This document shows positions 10,552-19,330 of a DNA stretch of 64,000 nucleotides, in pieces. The DNA lies in NCBI RefSeq assembly GCF_003182095.1, contig NZ_QGTJ01000003.1:372001-436000 (forward strand), read 5' to 3'. Position 1 is the stretch's first letter. Each line of letters starts with the position of its first letter. Position numbers and translations under genes: made by a program. This DNA comes from Plasticicumulans acidivorans (GTDB lineage Bacteria; Pseudomonadota; Gammaproteobacteria; Competibacterales; Competibacteraceae). The notes beneath the pieces were generated by a model. The model did not search any database and was not told the origin of the DNA. It saw only the letters and a program-made list of their open reading frames with translations.

Positions 10552-12075
10552 TCACCGAAATCTATTCTTCTTTTGTTGTTCGACAACGTATGTATGAAAC
10601 GTTGGGTGTATTTGCCATTTGTACTTTTGAAGATCATTGAACTTAGCCATATCAACGATATTCGGGTATTCGTTGTAATTGAGGTGATCGTAGTTATCGT
10701 CAGGGCCAATTCGTGGGTTGATGAAGCAGGCCATGTGAAGAATTCGAAGCAGTGCGACGGCATGCTCATTTGTTGGTTGCATTCCGATACCATCGATGAG
10801 AGTCGCCCTTCTGCTTGGGATCTGCTTCAGCAAGTCGAGAATTTCGATGAATTTATATGATGTTTGTTCTGTCAGGTCGTTAACTACTTCTCTGATCTGT
10901 GGACATATTTGGCCATACTCATCGACAATGTTCTCAATGCGCTGAGTGCCAAAATCCAGCAGAATCGAATGTGCTTGTGCATCTCCGATTAAATTACTTT
11001 GGCTTTCCTTTGCCGCCGTGATTAGCATCTGAACAGCCTTTACCATATCCCTTGGGCGGAATCGAGCAATCTTCGCAAGCCATTGATCCCAGCTTCGCTT
11101 GTCACCATTTATGCCAGGAAGTGTAATAGTGCTCTGTTGGAAGAATGTCGATATACCGCTCCGCGATTTTGCATTGGCGGCGGCAAGGCCGATGCGCTTT
11201 TTAAAGATGCTGCGAAGCTCGTCTTCACTAAATTTAAGCTCATATATTTGACCCAGTTTGTCTCTCCTCTCTGTGCCGTGACCATGAGTACGCGTCATCA
11301 AATGCCAAATATCAGATCGAACTGAAACCACACATTTCAGAGATGAGATATCCTCAGATAGCTCAATCGCCGCCGAGACAATAGCCCAACATGCGCCATA
11401 GTCGAATACGCCTTTCGAATTCTTAGCTACTGCCTCATCAATATCATCGACAAACAGCCATAACGTTTGGCCCCGATCCGTGAGATATTTGTCAATCACA
11501 TCAGTAAGATTGTTCTTCCCAAGGATGTTCGCCTGTTCATCCAATAACGCTTTGGCAATCTTTCCTCCATGTGGCGTTATCTTTGTCAGAATTTTTGAAA
11601 ATTTCGTAACAAGATCTGGCTTAGAAAAGCCTTCTTTGATTGCCAATTTTTGAAGTGCCACTACGTCAGAATTAATGGCGATTTCGTTCTCGTTTGAGTG
11701 TTTTCCGATAATTCCTGCTGTTGAACGCAATATTTGGCCGTAAGCGGCGGCCTTCCTGTCTGCAAGAGTTTTCTTGGATAGAATGGGGTCGCACTCCAGA
11801 TCGCTGGGAGTTATGAGTACGGAGAGTTCGCCGTTTCGTAAATAAGCTTCGTGAAGTACATTCACGAATATCGACTTACCAACCCCTTTGTTACCCAGCA
11901 GGATTACGCTAGAGTGAAAATCGAAGCTAAGGAGCGAGCTTAGGTTGCCAGGTGGAACGAACACCTCTCCTCGAATCTCTTTCTCCTCTTCTGCGCTTCC
12001 TCCCTTAAAGTACTTAACCAAGCTCTGAAGATGGCGCACGATCTTTTTCCTTAATTGGTTGGTGGCTAGAGACAT
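10552..12075 (-). CDS. P-loop ATPase of the Sll1717 type, probable defence or STAND-like protein
   Basis: This 507-residue protein has a Walker A motif (GNKGVGKS, residues 61-68), a Walker B motif (LWLFVDDIDE, 205-214) and an arginine-containing sensor-like strand (CVVSVRSDIW). The pattern matches the P-loop ATPases annotated as the Sll1717 family, which often stand alone in defence islands. The biochemical activity is unknown. Base composition is clearly more AT-rich than the neighbours, indicating recent transfer. The gene is alone on its strand, with no partner before the IS3-family copy at 12210. The start follows an AGGGAG-like site less clearly than usual. Confidence 0.72.
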   Translation of the reverse strand: MSLATNQLRKKIVRHLQSLVKYFKGGSAEEEKEIRGEVFVPPGNLSSLLSFDFHSSVILLGNKGVGKSIFVNVLHEAYLRNGELSVLITPSDLECDPILSKKTLADRKAAAYGQILRSTAGIIGKHSNENEIAINSDVVALQKLAIKEGFSKPDLVTKFSKILTKITPHGGKIAKALLDEQANILGKNNLTDVIDKYLTDRGQTLWLFVDDIDEAVAKNSKGVFDYGACWAIVSAAIELSEDISSLKCVVSVRSDIWHLMTRTHGHGTERRDKLGQIYELKFSEDELRSIFKKRIGLAAANAKSRSGISTFFQQSTITLPGINGDKRSWDQWLAKIARFRPRDMVKAVQMLITAAKESQSNLIGDAQAHSILLDFGTQRIENIVDEYGQICPQIREVVNDLTEQTSYKFIEILDLLKQIPSRRATLIDGIGMQPTNEHAVALLRILHMACFINPRIGPDDNYDHLNYNEYPNIVDMAKFNDLQKYKWQIHPTFHTYVVEQQKKNRFR

Positions 12076-12209
12076 AAGGGAGAAGTGAGGCCAAGCCAGT
12101 TGTTCACTAGGCCTGCCGATTTAGACTATTCAAACTCCAAGAACATGCCGGGTGCTGCAACAAATTTATTAACTGAAGGCATGTCACTCTTCGTCGTATT
12201 ATTTGATTA
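12076..12209. other. AT-rich spacer with a possible short reading frame cut by the IS3-family copy
   Basis: From an ATG at 12144 a rightward frame of about 22 codons runs into the left end of the IS3-family element. It may be the start of an interrupted gene or chance. Nothing else is recognisable in this stretch, which also holds the promoter region of the leftward ATPase gene. Confidence 0.25.
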
Positions 12210-12279
12210 TAACGACATCCCCCGGAATTGAGTAGTGCCCGACATTAGAGTCCAATCCCTCACGACAAGGAGATTGGAC

Positions 12280-12543
12280 ATGAAGAAGCGCTTCACTGAA
12301 GAACAAATCATTCGCTTCCTGCGGGAAGCAGAAGCCGGAATGCCGATAGCGGAGTTGTGCCGCAAGCACGCATTCTCAGAGGCAAGCTATTACCTCTGGC
12401 GCAGCAAGTTCGGCGGAATGAGTGTGTCGGACGCCAGGCGGCTCAAGGAGCTCGAAACGGAAAACACGCGCTTGAAGAAGCTACTGGCCGAAACGATGCT
12501 GGAAAATGAGATCGCCAAGGAAGCCCTGCGAAAAAAGTGGTGA
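12280..12543 (+). CDS. IS3-family transposase OrfA
   Basis: This 87-residue protein has an N-terminal helix-turn-helix (FTEEQIIRFLREAEAGMPIAELCRKHAFSEASYYLWRSKFGG region) and a leucine-zipper tail (RLKELETENTRLKKLLAE). This is the standard OrfA of IS3-group elements, which binds the IS ends. The start has an AAGGAGAT ribosome site. OrfA is intact, but the catalytic OrfB is broken, so the copy cannot move on its own. Confidence 0.9.
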   Translation: MKKRFTEEQIIRFLREAEAGMPIAELCRKHAFSEASYYLWRSKFGGMSVSDARRLKELETENTRLKKLLAETMLENEIAKEALRKKW

Positions 12544-13401
12544 GCGCACCGTCACGACGTGATCTGGTGCGCTATCTGATCGACAAGGGACTCAGCGAGC
12601 GAAAGTCATTGCGTTTCGTCGGGATGAGTCCGAGCTCATTCCGTTAGCGGCCGGCGACGGATCGCAATGCTGCTTTGAAGGAGAAGATCGTCATGCTCGC
12701 TCAACGCCATCGGCGCTACGGAGCCGGGATGATCTATCTGAAGCTGCGGCAGGCCGGCAGGGTGGTGGAATCACAAGCGGGTGGATCGGCTCTACGCCGA
12801 GGCTGGTCTGCAAGTGAGAAGGCGAAAGCGGAAGAAGATCCCGGTGTCGGATCGTCACCCGCTAGAGCGCCCTTCGGCGGCCAATCAGGTCTGGTCAATG
12901 GATTTCGTGTTCGACCGGACGGCGGAGGGGCGAGTCATCAAAAGCCTGACCGTTGTGGATGATGCTACGCACGAGGCGGTAGCGATTGTTCCCGAACGCG
13001 CGATGGGGGGCATGCAACTCACCAGAGCGCTCGATCAGTGAGCCAAGACGCGAGGCCTGCCCAAGGCGATTCGGACGGATAACGGCAAGGAGTTCTGTAG
13101 TCGGGCCATACTGGCCTGGGCGCATGCTCGAGGCGTTCAACTCTTTCTCATCGAGCCGGGTAAGCCCAATCAGAACGCCTATATCGAATCGTTCAATGGG
13201 CGTTTCCGGGATGAATGCCTGAATGAACACTGGTTCACCAGTCTGCGCCATGCCCAGGTCGTCATCGAGGGCTGGCGCCGTGAATACAACGAGGAGCGAC
13301 CGAAAAAATCCCTGGGCGGCTTGACGCCCGCAGCCTATGCCAAATCACTTACCCAGAAATCGGGTAAATTACCCACGGACTCTAAAGCTCCCTGCTACTG
13401 A
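12540..13401 (+). pseudogene. IS3-family transposase OrfB (integrase-type DDE), three lesions
   Basis: The orfB frame has an in-frame TAG at 12645-12647, a single-base frameshift near 12768 and a TGA at 13039-13041. Otherwise it keeps recognisable catalytic blocks: WSMDFVFDR (first Asp), [12 protein letters not shown] (second Asp) and [21 protein letters not shown] (Glu). An active element would make an OrfAB fusion by ribosomal slippage near 12540. This one cannot. Confidence 0.88.
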
Positions 13402-13423
13402 AAACGGGGGGACGTCGCTACCT

Positions 13424-13468
13424 TTCGATGTCAATGGCGTCACCAAGACAGGGCGCAAGAAGTCATGA
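13424..13468 (+). pseudogene. Possible 3' tail of a gene removed by the IS3-family copy
   Basis: An open frame of 14 codons (ending TKTGRKKS, stop TGA 13466-13468) emerges from just outside the right IS end. It overlaps the ATG of the next gene in the ATGA pattern typical of coupled operon genes. It may be the remnant of a first gene of this cassette. The stretch is too short to identify. Confidence 0.3.
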
Positions 13469-14781
13469 ATAGCACGTCAATATCGGACCCGAAGATCATA
13501 TGTCCGAACTGCAAGACGGAAATTCGCCTGACTGAATCGCTTGCGGCTCCGTTGATTGCCGCAACTCGCCAGCAGTACGAGCAGCAACTACGCCAGAAAG
13601 ACGAGGACGTTGCCAAGCGAGAGCAGAACATACGCGATAGAGAGAAGCATATTCTCGATGCACGACGCACCCTAGACGAACAAGTCGCGGATCAAGTTGC
13701 TGCTCAGCTAAAAACTGAGCGCGAACGTGTCATAGCCGAAGAAGCCAAGAAGGCACGACTTGCCGCAGCGACTGAGTTGGAAGCAAAGGCGCGCGAGCTT
13801 GTCGATCTGCAAGAAGTGCTGAAGGCCCGAGACGCGAAACTGGCCGAAGCACAAAACGCGCAGGCCGAGCTAATCAAGAAACAGCGCGAGCTGGATGATG
13901 CAAAGCGGGAGCTTGAACTCACCGTAGAAAAGCGTGTTCAAGAGAACCTAAACGACGTTCGTACGTCCGCAAAACGAGAAGCCGAGGACAGCCTCAAGCT
14001 CAAGGTGTTGGAGAAAGATCAGACGATCGCTTCCATGCAACAGAAAATCGAGGAGCTGAAGCAGAAAGCCGAGCAAGGCTCTCAACAGTTGCAGGGGGAG
14101 GTTCAGGAGATGGATCTAGAAAGCCTCCTGCGAGCAAAATTCCCGTTCGACTCCATTGAGCCAGTCGCTAAAGGCGAGTTTGGCGGTGACGTGCTTCAGC
14201 GCGTCAACAACTCTACCGGGCAGCCAAGCGGAGCAATTCTCTGGGAGTCAAAGCGCACCAAGAACTGGAGCGATGGCTGGCTTACCAAGTTGCGCGACGA
14301 TCAGCGAGCCGCCAAGGCGGAAGTGTCGATTCTTGTTAGCCAGGCGCTACCGAAAGGCATCGAGACATTTGACGTCGTGGACGGCGTATGGGTAACCACA
14401 CCCCGCGCTGCATTGCCGGTAGCCACTATTCTGCGTCACACGCTGCTCGAAATAGGCATCGCGCGACAAGTCGGTGAAGGGCAGCAAACAAAGACAGAAA
14501 TGGTCTATCAGTACCTCACCGGCCCTAGATTTCGTCACCGCGTCGAGGCGATCGTCGAAGCCTTTTCTTCGATGAAAGATGACTTAGACAGGGAGCGCAA
14601 GGCGATCATGAAACAATGGGCGAAACGCGACGAGCAAATCGAGCGGGTCATGGTCGCCACGGTTGGAATGTATGGTGACCTTCAAGGCATAGCAGGAAAG
14701 ACGTTGCAGGAAATCGAAGGCTTGAGCTTGGCGGCATTGCCAGGTCCGGGCGATGACAACCAAGGAGAGTTGCCACAATGA
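13465..14781 (+). CDS. DUF2130 protein: coiled coil plus predicted PD-(D/E)xK nuclease domain
   Basis: The 438 residues start with a zinc-ribbon-like CPNC pair (about residues 13-16), continue with a long coiled coil (about 30-220) and end in the DUF2130 domain. That domain contains GGDVLQRV and WESKRT, a D...E-x-K arrangement (Glu-Ser-Lys near residue 259) typical of restriction-type nucleases. A short helical tail follows. The function of DUF2130 proteins is not established, so a nuclease role is inference. The stop overlaps the next start (ATGA at 14778-14781), linking it to the SIR2 and HerA genes. Confidence 0.8.
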   Translation: MNSTSISDPKIICPNCKTEIRLTESLAAPLIAATRQQYEQQLRQKDEDVAKREQNIRDREKHILDARRTLDEQVADQVAAQLKTERERVIAEEAKKARLAAATELEAKARELVDLQEVLKARDAKLAEAQNAQAELIKKQRELDDAKRELELTVEKRVQENLNDVRTSAKREAEDSLKLKVLEKDQTIASMQQKIEELKQKAEQGSQQLQGEVQEMDLESLLRAKFPFDSIEPVAKGEFGGDVLQRVNNSTGQPSGAILWESKRTKNWSDGWLTKLRDDQRAAKAEVSILVSQALPKGIETFDVVDGVWVTTPRAALPVATILRHTLLEIGIARQVGEGQQTKTEMVYQYLTGPRFRHRVEAIVEAFSSMKDDLDRERKAIMKQWAKRDEQIERVMVATVGMYGDLQGIAGKTLQEIEGLSLAALPGPGDDNQGELPQ

Positions 14782-16091
14782 CAACCGGACCAACCCCGGG
14801 CGTAGCATCGGCCGTTCCAACTGCGCCTCCCGCACCGGCACTGTCGCAGCTCCACGATGCCGCTCAGCAGGCAAGGAATCTCCGTCAAGTTCTTCAGGAC
14901 GACAAGCAGCGCATCGGTTGCTTTCTTGGTGCAGGCTGCCCTCTCGGCGTCTACGACGCGGCTGGTAAGAATAGCGTCGTACTAATTCCCGCTGTCGTCG
15001 AGTTGACCAACCGGGTCGCCAATGGATTGCAAGCCATCGACAGTGCGCCTAGTGCCGCCTCTAAGTTCAAGACACATTGGGACGCGATGTATGGAGAGTG
15101 CAGACCGTCTGATGGAAAAGAGCCAACAGTCGAGGACGTTCTGACAGAACTCCGGGCATTGGCCAATCGCCGAGGGAACGCAGAAATCCTCGGGATGACA
15201 AAAAAGAACCTTACCGATCTCGATGAGGCGATTTGCACACTGATCGCCAACGAGATCAGCAAGAGTCTCCCAACCTATCGAAACTCTTACAATCGTTTTG
15301 CCTCGTGGATCGGCGGCGTCCAGCGAGATTGGCCTGCGGAGATTTTCACGCCCAACTACGACCTACTCTTTGAGCAGGCTCTTGAGCAGCATCCACTGCC
15401 ACACTTCGACGGATTTGTCGGGTCGCGTGAACCCTGGTTCGATCTTTCTTCGATCGAACACGATGCGATTCCCAATCGCTGGACGCGGCTCTGGAAACTT
15501 CACGGTTCGATTAACTGGGAAAAGAACGAGGAGACCGTGAACGCGACGACGGTGACACGCATCGTTCGGGTCACCCGTGCCGCTGCGGCGGGAAAGGTGA
15601 TGATCTATCCATCACACTTGAAGTACGACCAAAGCCGCCGCATGCCGTACTTGGCGATGCTCGATCGTTTGCGGGCCTTCTTTCATGGGAAAGATGCACC
15701 TCGGATGATCGTCTGCGGCTATTCGTTCCTCGACGACCACCTGAATGAGATCCTGCTCGATGGCCTGCGCGGCAACCGCAACGCCCAGTGCTTTGCCCTG
15801 ATGTACTCCAGTCTCGACGCACATCCCCGGGTCGTCGAATACGCATCGAAGCAAAGCAATCTGACCGTACTCGCCTTAGACGGGGCAGTGGTGGGAACAC
15901 GTGCTGGACGATACCGTCCCGGAACGACGGGTGGCGATGAAAACTCGCCGTGGTTGACCGAGGAATCCGCCGCGGGCGTCGATCCGAAAGATCGCGTGCC
16001 GCGCTGCCGCCTCGGAGATTTTCATTACTTCGGACTGTTCTTGGAGCAACTTTGCGGTGGGGGCGCTTCCGATGCATACGCCACCGTCTAA
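14778..16091 (+). CDS. SIR2-domain protein, probable NAD+-degrading effector
   Basis: This 437-residue protein has SIR2 signatures: FLGAGCPLG (near residue 50), TPNYD (near 191), the catalytic-histidine block KLHGSINW (near 240) and CGYSFLDDHLNE (near 312). Prokaryotic SIR2 proteins in defence systems destroy NAD+ to stop phage growth. Pairing with HerA, as here, is a known defence arrangement. The N-terminal ~40 residues are Pro/Ala-rich. The gene overlaps DUF2130 by 4 bases and the HerA gene by about 20, so a single transcript is expected. Confidence 0.87.
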   Translation: MTTGPTPGVASAVPTAPPAPALSQLHDAAQQARNLRQVLQDDKQRIGCFLGAGCPLGVYDAAGKNSVVLIPAVVELTNRVANGLQAIDSAPSAASKFKTHWDAMYGECRPSDGKEPTVEDVLTELRALANRRGNAEILGMTKKNLTDLDEAICTLIANEISKSLPTYRNSYNRFASWIGGVQRDWPAEIFTPNYDLLFEQALEQHPLPHFDGFVGSREPWFDLSSIEHDAIPNRWTRLWKLHGSINWEKNEETVNATTVTRIVRVTRAAAAGKVMIYPSHLKYDQSRRMPYLAMLDRLRAFFHGKDAPRMIVCGYSFLDDHLNEILLDGLRGNRNAQCFALMYSSLDAHPRVVEYASKQSNLTVLALDGAVVGTRAGRYRPGTTGGDENSPWLTEESAAGVDPKDRVPRCRLGDFHYFGLFLEQLCGGGASDAYATV

Positions 16092-17976
16092 CTTGGCCCC
16101 TTCTCGGCTCGGCACCGTGGAGAATGTCGATGGATCGAGCATCAGTGTAAAACTCGAAGAAAACACGCCGGGAGGACTCCTTTTTGTCAACGGAGAGGCG
16201 TACCAAGTCGGCCAAGTCGGCGGGTTCGTTCGCATCCCCTCCGGCTATGTTGACCTCTACGGGGTGATCTCCCAAGTTGGTGCAGGAGCTGCGCCTGGAC
16301 CTCTCGAACTTGCTCCACAGTTCGGCAATCGGTGGCTCCGTGTGGAGCTGGTCGGCCAAGGGCGTCGAGGCACGAAGTTTGAGCGAGGCATAGCTCAATA
16401 CCCATCCATCGGCGACACGGTTCACGTAGTCACCGAGTCGGACCTCAAGACCGTTTACGCTCCAGGCGACGAAGACGGGTACGTTGCGATTGGCCGCGTT
16501 GCCAGCGCCGAGTCGATTCGCGCTTATCTTGACCTGAATCGGCTCGTCAGTCGTCATTCTGCAGTCGTCGGAAGCACCGGCGCCGGCAAGTCCAATGCGG
16601 TTGCAAATTTGCTCGGCGCCGTATCGGATCGGAACCACTTCAAGTCAGCCCGCGTCGTGTTGTTTGACCTTCACGGCGAATATGGAAAGGCATTTGGCAA
16701 TCTAGCCAGAGTCTTCAGAGTCGGTGCGGATACCCAAGCCGGAGAGCGTGAGCTGCACGTGCCGTTCTGGGCGTTGACAGCCGAAGAATTCATTTCGATG
16801 TCGATGGGGTCTGTCACTTCGACTCCGCTGACGTTGCTGCAAGAGAGACTACTTGCAAGCAAGAAAGCATCCAAAGCTGGCGGTGTTGCTCATGGATTGC
16901 CAGACCTCTCGGTGACAATCGACACACCGTTGCCATTCTCTGTTTATCAACTCTGGCATGACTTGTACTCGCTGCATTGCGCGAGTCACAGTGTTAGCAA
17001 GAACCAGAACCAGAGCGAGAACACGCGCGCCTACGCCGAGGAAGGCACGCCCCCAGCGAAGATGGTCGGGGATGCGGACAAGCTTGAGCGCCCACGGTTT
17101 CTAGCACTTAAAGACGACAAGAGCGATACGGACAAAGTCTACGCCGGCCTTTACGCCGACATGCCGCGCTCGCACTTGGACGTCTTGGAAAGCAAGCTCC
17201 GCGATCCTCGGATGCAGTTCCTCTTTCGCCCAGGCAGATGGTCCGTCGCCAAGGACAACTCAACTGCCGCAGACCTTGATGCACTGCTTACAGAGTGGAT
17301 AGGCGCGGACGCTCCAATCTCTGTCTTCGACCTCTCGGGGATTCCCACTTCGGTTGTTGATGATCTCGTTGGAGCTGTGCTTCGCATTCTCTACGATGCC
17401 GTATTTTGGGGGCGACAGAAACCCGAGGGCGGCCGGCAAAGGCCGCTGATGATCGTGCTAGAGGAAGCGCATGTATATCTGGGAGCACAGTCGAAAAGTC
17501 GCGCAGCGAACGCCGCACGACGTATCGCAAAGGAAGGACGGAAGTACGGCGTTGGCTTGATGCTAGTCAGCCAACGTCCCGCCGAAGTTGATCCCACGAT
17601 TTTGTCTCAATGTGGAACCGTCATAGCAATGCGGCTAACGAACGACTCGGATCGCTCGCAAGTCACTTCTTGTGCTTCAGACAACCTCAAAGGATTGTTC
17701 TCAATGCTGCCGGTACTACGCACCGGCGAAGCGCTGGTGGTCGGAGAAGCGGTCAACATGCCTATCAGGGCGATTATTGATCGGCCTAGCGAGGGTCGGC
17801 GCCCCGACAGTGACGATCCGATGGTCGTCGTTCCTAAAGACCCAACTGGTAAGCGCATACGAAGCGGTGGCTGGACGGAACCCGTGCAAAATGAGAACTA
17901 CAAGCCTCTTGTCGAAGCGTGGCGCACGCAAGACCCGGACGCAGGTACAACTGCACCAACGAAACCGACACCCTAA
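16072..17976 (+). CDS. HerA-like hexameric ATPase of the SIR2-HerA cassette
   Basis: The 634 residues have an N-terminal HAS-barrel region (about 1-110), a Walker A motif (GSTGAGKS, near 166), a Walker B motif (MIVLEEAHVYLG, near 461) and a QRPAEVD block, as in HerA/FtsK-type DNA translocases. In SIR2-HerA defence pairs the HerA hexamer assembles with SIR2 and regulates NAD+ cleavage. The ATG at 16072 is preferred, as GGTGGGGG lies 8 bases upstream; a GTG at 16057 is the alternative. The start lies inside the SIR2 gene. Confidence 0.88.
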   Translation: MHTPPSNLAPSRLGTVENVDGSSISVKLEENTPGGLLFVNGEAYQVGQVGGFVRIPSGYVDLYGVISQVGAGAAPGPLELAPQFGNRWLRVELVGQGRRGTKFERGIAQYPSIGDTVHVVTESDLKTVYAPGDEDGYVAIGRVASAESIRAYLDLNRLVSRHSAVVGSTGAGKSNAVANLLGAVSDRNHFKSARVVLFDLHGEYGKAFGNLARVFRVGADTQAGERELHVPFWALTAEEFISMSMGSVTSTPLTLLQERLLASKKASKAGGVAHGLPDLSVTIDTPLPFSVYQLWHDLYSLHCASHSVSKNQNQSENTRAYAEEGTPPAKMVGDADKLERPRFLALKDDKSDTDKVYAGLYADMPRSHLDVLESKLRDPRMQFLFRPGRWSVAKDNSTAADLDALLTEWIGADAPISVFDLSGIPTSVVDDLVGAVLRILYDAVFWGRQKPEGGRQRPLMIVLEEAHVYLGAQSKSRAANAARRIAKEGRKYGVGLMLVSQRPAEVDPTILSQCGTVIAMRLTNDSDRSQVTSCASDNLKGLFSMLPVLRTGEALVVGEAVNMPIRAIIDRPSEGRRPDSDDPMVVVPKDPTGKRIRSGGWTEPVQNENYKPLVEAWRTQDPDAGTTAPTKPTP

Positions 17977-17997
17977 ATGGATCAGGAGAGACGATCA

Positions 17998-18206
17998 TGG
18001 AACGTACCCCAGTCAGCTCAAGCAACATCGCTTCCATCGGCTACGATGAGGACAATCAGATACTTGAGATCGAGTTCAATGACGGATCGGTCTACCAGTA
18101 TTCCGGTGTGCCTTCTAGCGAGCACGACGGAATCATGAACGCAGATTCCAAGGGGAAGTATCTTCATGCCAACATCAAGAAGCGATACTCATTTGTGAAG
18201 CTGTGA
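17998..18206 (+). CDS. KTSC-domain protein
   Basis: This 69-residue protein matches the KTSC pattern throughout: MERTPVSSSNIASIGYD at the start, a LEIEFNDGSVYQYSGVP strand pair and a C-terminal KGKYLHANIKKRYSF. KTSC domains are small, occur alone or fused, and lack an established function. It follows HerA by 21 bases, with an AGGAGA ribosome site at 17984-17989. It is followed by a hairpin terminator, so it is likely the last gene of the cassette. Confidence 0.8.
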
Positions 18207-18217
18207 TTGACGGGGCC

Positions 18218-18236
18218 AGCGGTGAGAATCACCGCT
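18218..18236 (+). terminator. Hairpin after the DUF2130-SIR2-HerA-KTSC cassette
   Basis: Perfect 8-bp arms AGCGGTGA / TCACCGCT with a 3-base loop lie 12 bases after the KTSC stop, followed by the weakly T-rich TGAATTGTTG. The position suits termination of the cassette; the T-tract is weak. Confidence 0.55.
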
Positions 18237-18408
18237 TGAATTGTTGCGCCCATGACAATCGGACTTCTCGAATGCCGATCGCGGCATGCTTCGGCATTGC
18301 TCCTCCTACGCGGCGGGTGACAGCAAAGTTCTTGGCGTAGCTCTCTGCGCCCTGTCATTCGCTCCACTACGCCACAGCAAGTTGTCCCGATAGGTACTGA
18401 ACCTCACC

Positions 18409-18786
18409 ATGTCTCCATGCAGCGTACTCATGGAGTCCGAGGTGGAACAGCAATCAAACACACCCAATGCGCTTCCCTTGCCAGGGACGGAAGCCTACGA
18501 GGCGCTACCGCAGTTTCCAAAGAGCCCCCTTCCCTTCCGACGCACCATCCGCCGCCAGGAACTGCGGCAGATCATCCCCTTGGCTGAAACGACGATCTAC
18601 GAAATGGAGCGCCGCGGCGAGTTCCCGCGTCGCTTCAACCTGACGGCGCGCTGCGTCGTTTGGGACTTGGCCGAAGTGGAAGCGTGGATCGAGGTGCGCA
18701 AGCAAGCCCCTCGTCGTGGCGTCTCGAAGCCGGACGTCCACCTACGAAAAACCCGCCCTGTTCGGGCGGGTTCGAGTGAGGGATGA
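18409..18786 (+). CDS. AlpA-like helix-turn-helix regulator (element 1)
   Basis: The 125 residues contain an AlpA/excisionase-type winged helix (ELRQIIPLAETTIYEMERRGEFPRRFNLTARCVVWDLAEVEAWIE region, about 50-95). Such proteins switch on integrase or excision genes in P4-like elements. The start is uncertain: ATG at 18409 or 18430, neither with a good ribosome site. A relative lacking the first ~50 residues is at 40740-40946, in the matching position of element 2. A terminator hairpin lies within the last codons. Confidence 0.75.
   Translation: MSPCSVLMESEVEQQSNTPNALPLPGTEAYEALPQFPKSPLPFRRTIRRQELRQIIPLAETTIYEMERRGEFPRRFNLTARCVVWDLAEVEAWIEVRKQAPRRGVSKPDVHLRKTRPVRAGSSEG
18750..18772 (+). terminator. 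Hairpin at the 3' end of the AlpA-like gene
   Basis: AACCCGCCC and GGGCGGGTT pair around TGTTC, preceded by a run of A and followed by TTCG. It lies inside the end of the AlpA-like reading frame and may act in both directions, protecting the convergent gene ending at 18802. Confidence 0.6.
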
Positions 18787-18801
18787 AACCGGACAACGCC
18801 T

Positions 18802-19326
18802 TCATCCAACCAAGGCTCGCAGTTCCTTGGACGCCGAGCGCGGCAGCCGCTGACCCTCCTTCGCCACGTTGACCTGCAAGGCCACCCGCGCCACGTCCAG
18901 CACGTCCTTGGCCAGCGAGTAGCTTCCCTTGGCCTGCAACCAGGTCAGCACATCTGCCAAGTGCCAGATCGACGCACTGCCTTCATGCACTGGCGCTGGA
19001 AAGCTGCCCGGATGGGCCAGCATCAACTTGCGCATGTTCTGCCGCGACACGCCGACGATCTCGGCTACGTCGGTCAGCCCGACCAAATCCGGCGCCATCT
19101 CGATCAGCTTGGCTGACGGCGCGGCGCGGCGCACGTCCACCAGCGCACTACGCACGGCCGTGCCGGCATCGGCCGCTTCGCGGGTGAACTCCAGCGCCAG
19201 CCATCCCGGCTGGCCGATGCCAACCAGCGCATCGTCGCAGCCGGCTTCGCCCAAGCGTTCGACCAGCGCATCCGGGTCGCGGTCGTCGTCGGCGAGCTGG
19301 TACTTCAAGGTGAAGGTGTATTCCAT
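18802..19326 (-). CDS. Predicted DNA-binding protein of a two-gene unit
   Basis: The 174 residues start with a beta-rich segment (MEYTFTLKYQLADDD) and carry a central helix-turn-helix (LVGLTDVAEIVGVSRQNMRKLMLAHPGSFP region, about 85-115), which resembles small excisionase/MerR-like DNA-binding domains. It follows the 91-residue gene on the same strand by 4 bases. The pair is arranged like a small toxin-antitoxin or regulator unit, but the family is not one I recognise with certainty. The start at 19326 excludes a low-complexity upstream extension that overlaps the neighbour. Confidence 0.55.
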   Translation of the reverse strand: MEYTFTLKYQLADDDRDPDALVERLGEAGCDDALVGIGQPGWLALEFTREAADAGTAVRSALVDVRRAAPSAKLIEMAPDLVGLTDVAEIVGVSRQNMRKLMLAHPGSFPAPVHEGSASIWHLADVLTWLQAKGSYSLAKDVLDVARVALQVNVAKEGQRLPRSASKELRALVG

Positions 19327-19330
19327 CGCG

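Larger units (their letters stand above)
12210..13420. mobile_element. Degenerate IS3-family insertion sequence
   Basis: Imperfect 14-bp ends (TAACGACATCCCCC at the left, TAGCGACGTCCCCC as the complement of the right end) bound 1,211 bp containing orfA and a damaged orfB of the IS3 type. No target duplication is visible. It lies directly upstream of the DUF2130-SIR2-HerA-KTSC cassette and appears to have replaced the 5' part of a further upstream gene. Confidence 0.8.

Noticed and set aside
14778..17976. Reading the SIR2 gene as a housekeeping sirtuin deacylase
   Set aside because: It lacks the four-Cys zinc module of deacylase sirtuins, overlaps a HerA gene and lies in a defence island.
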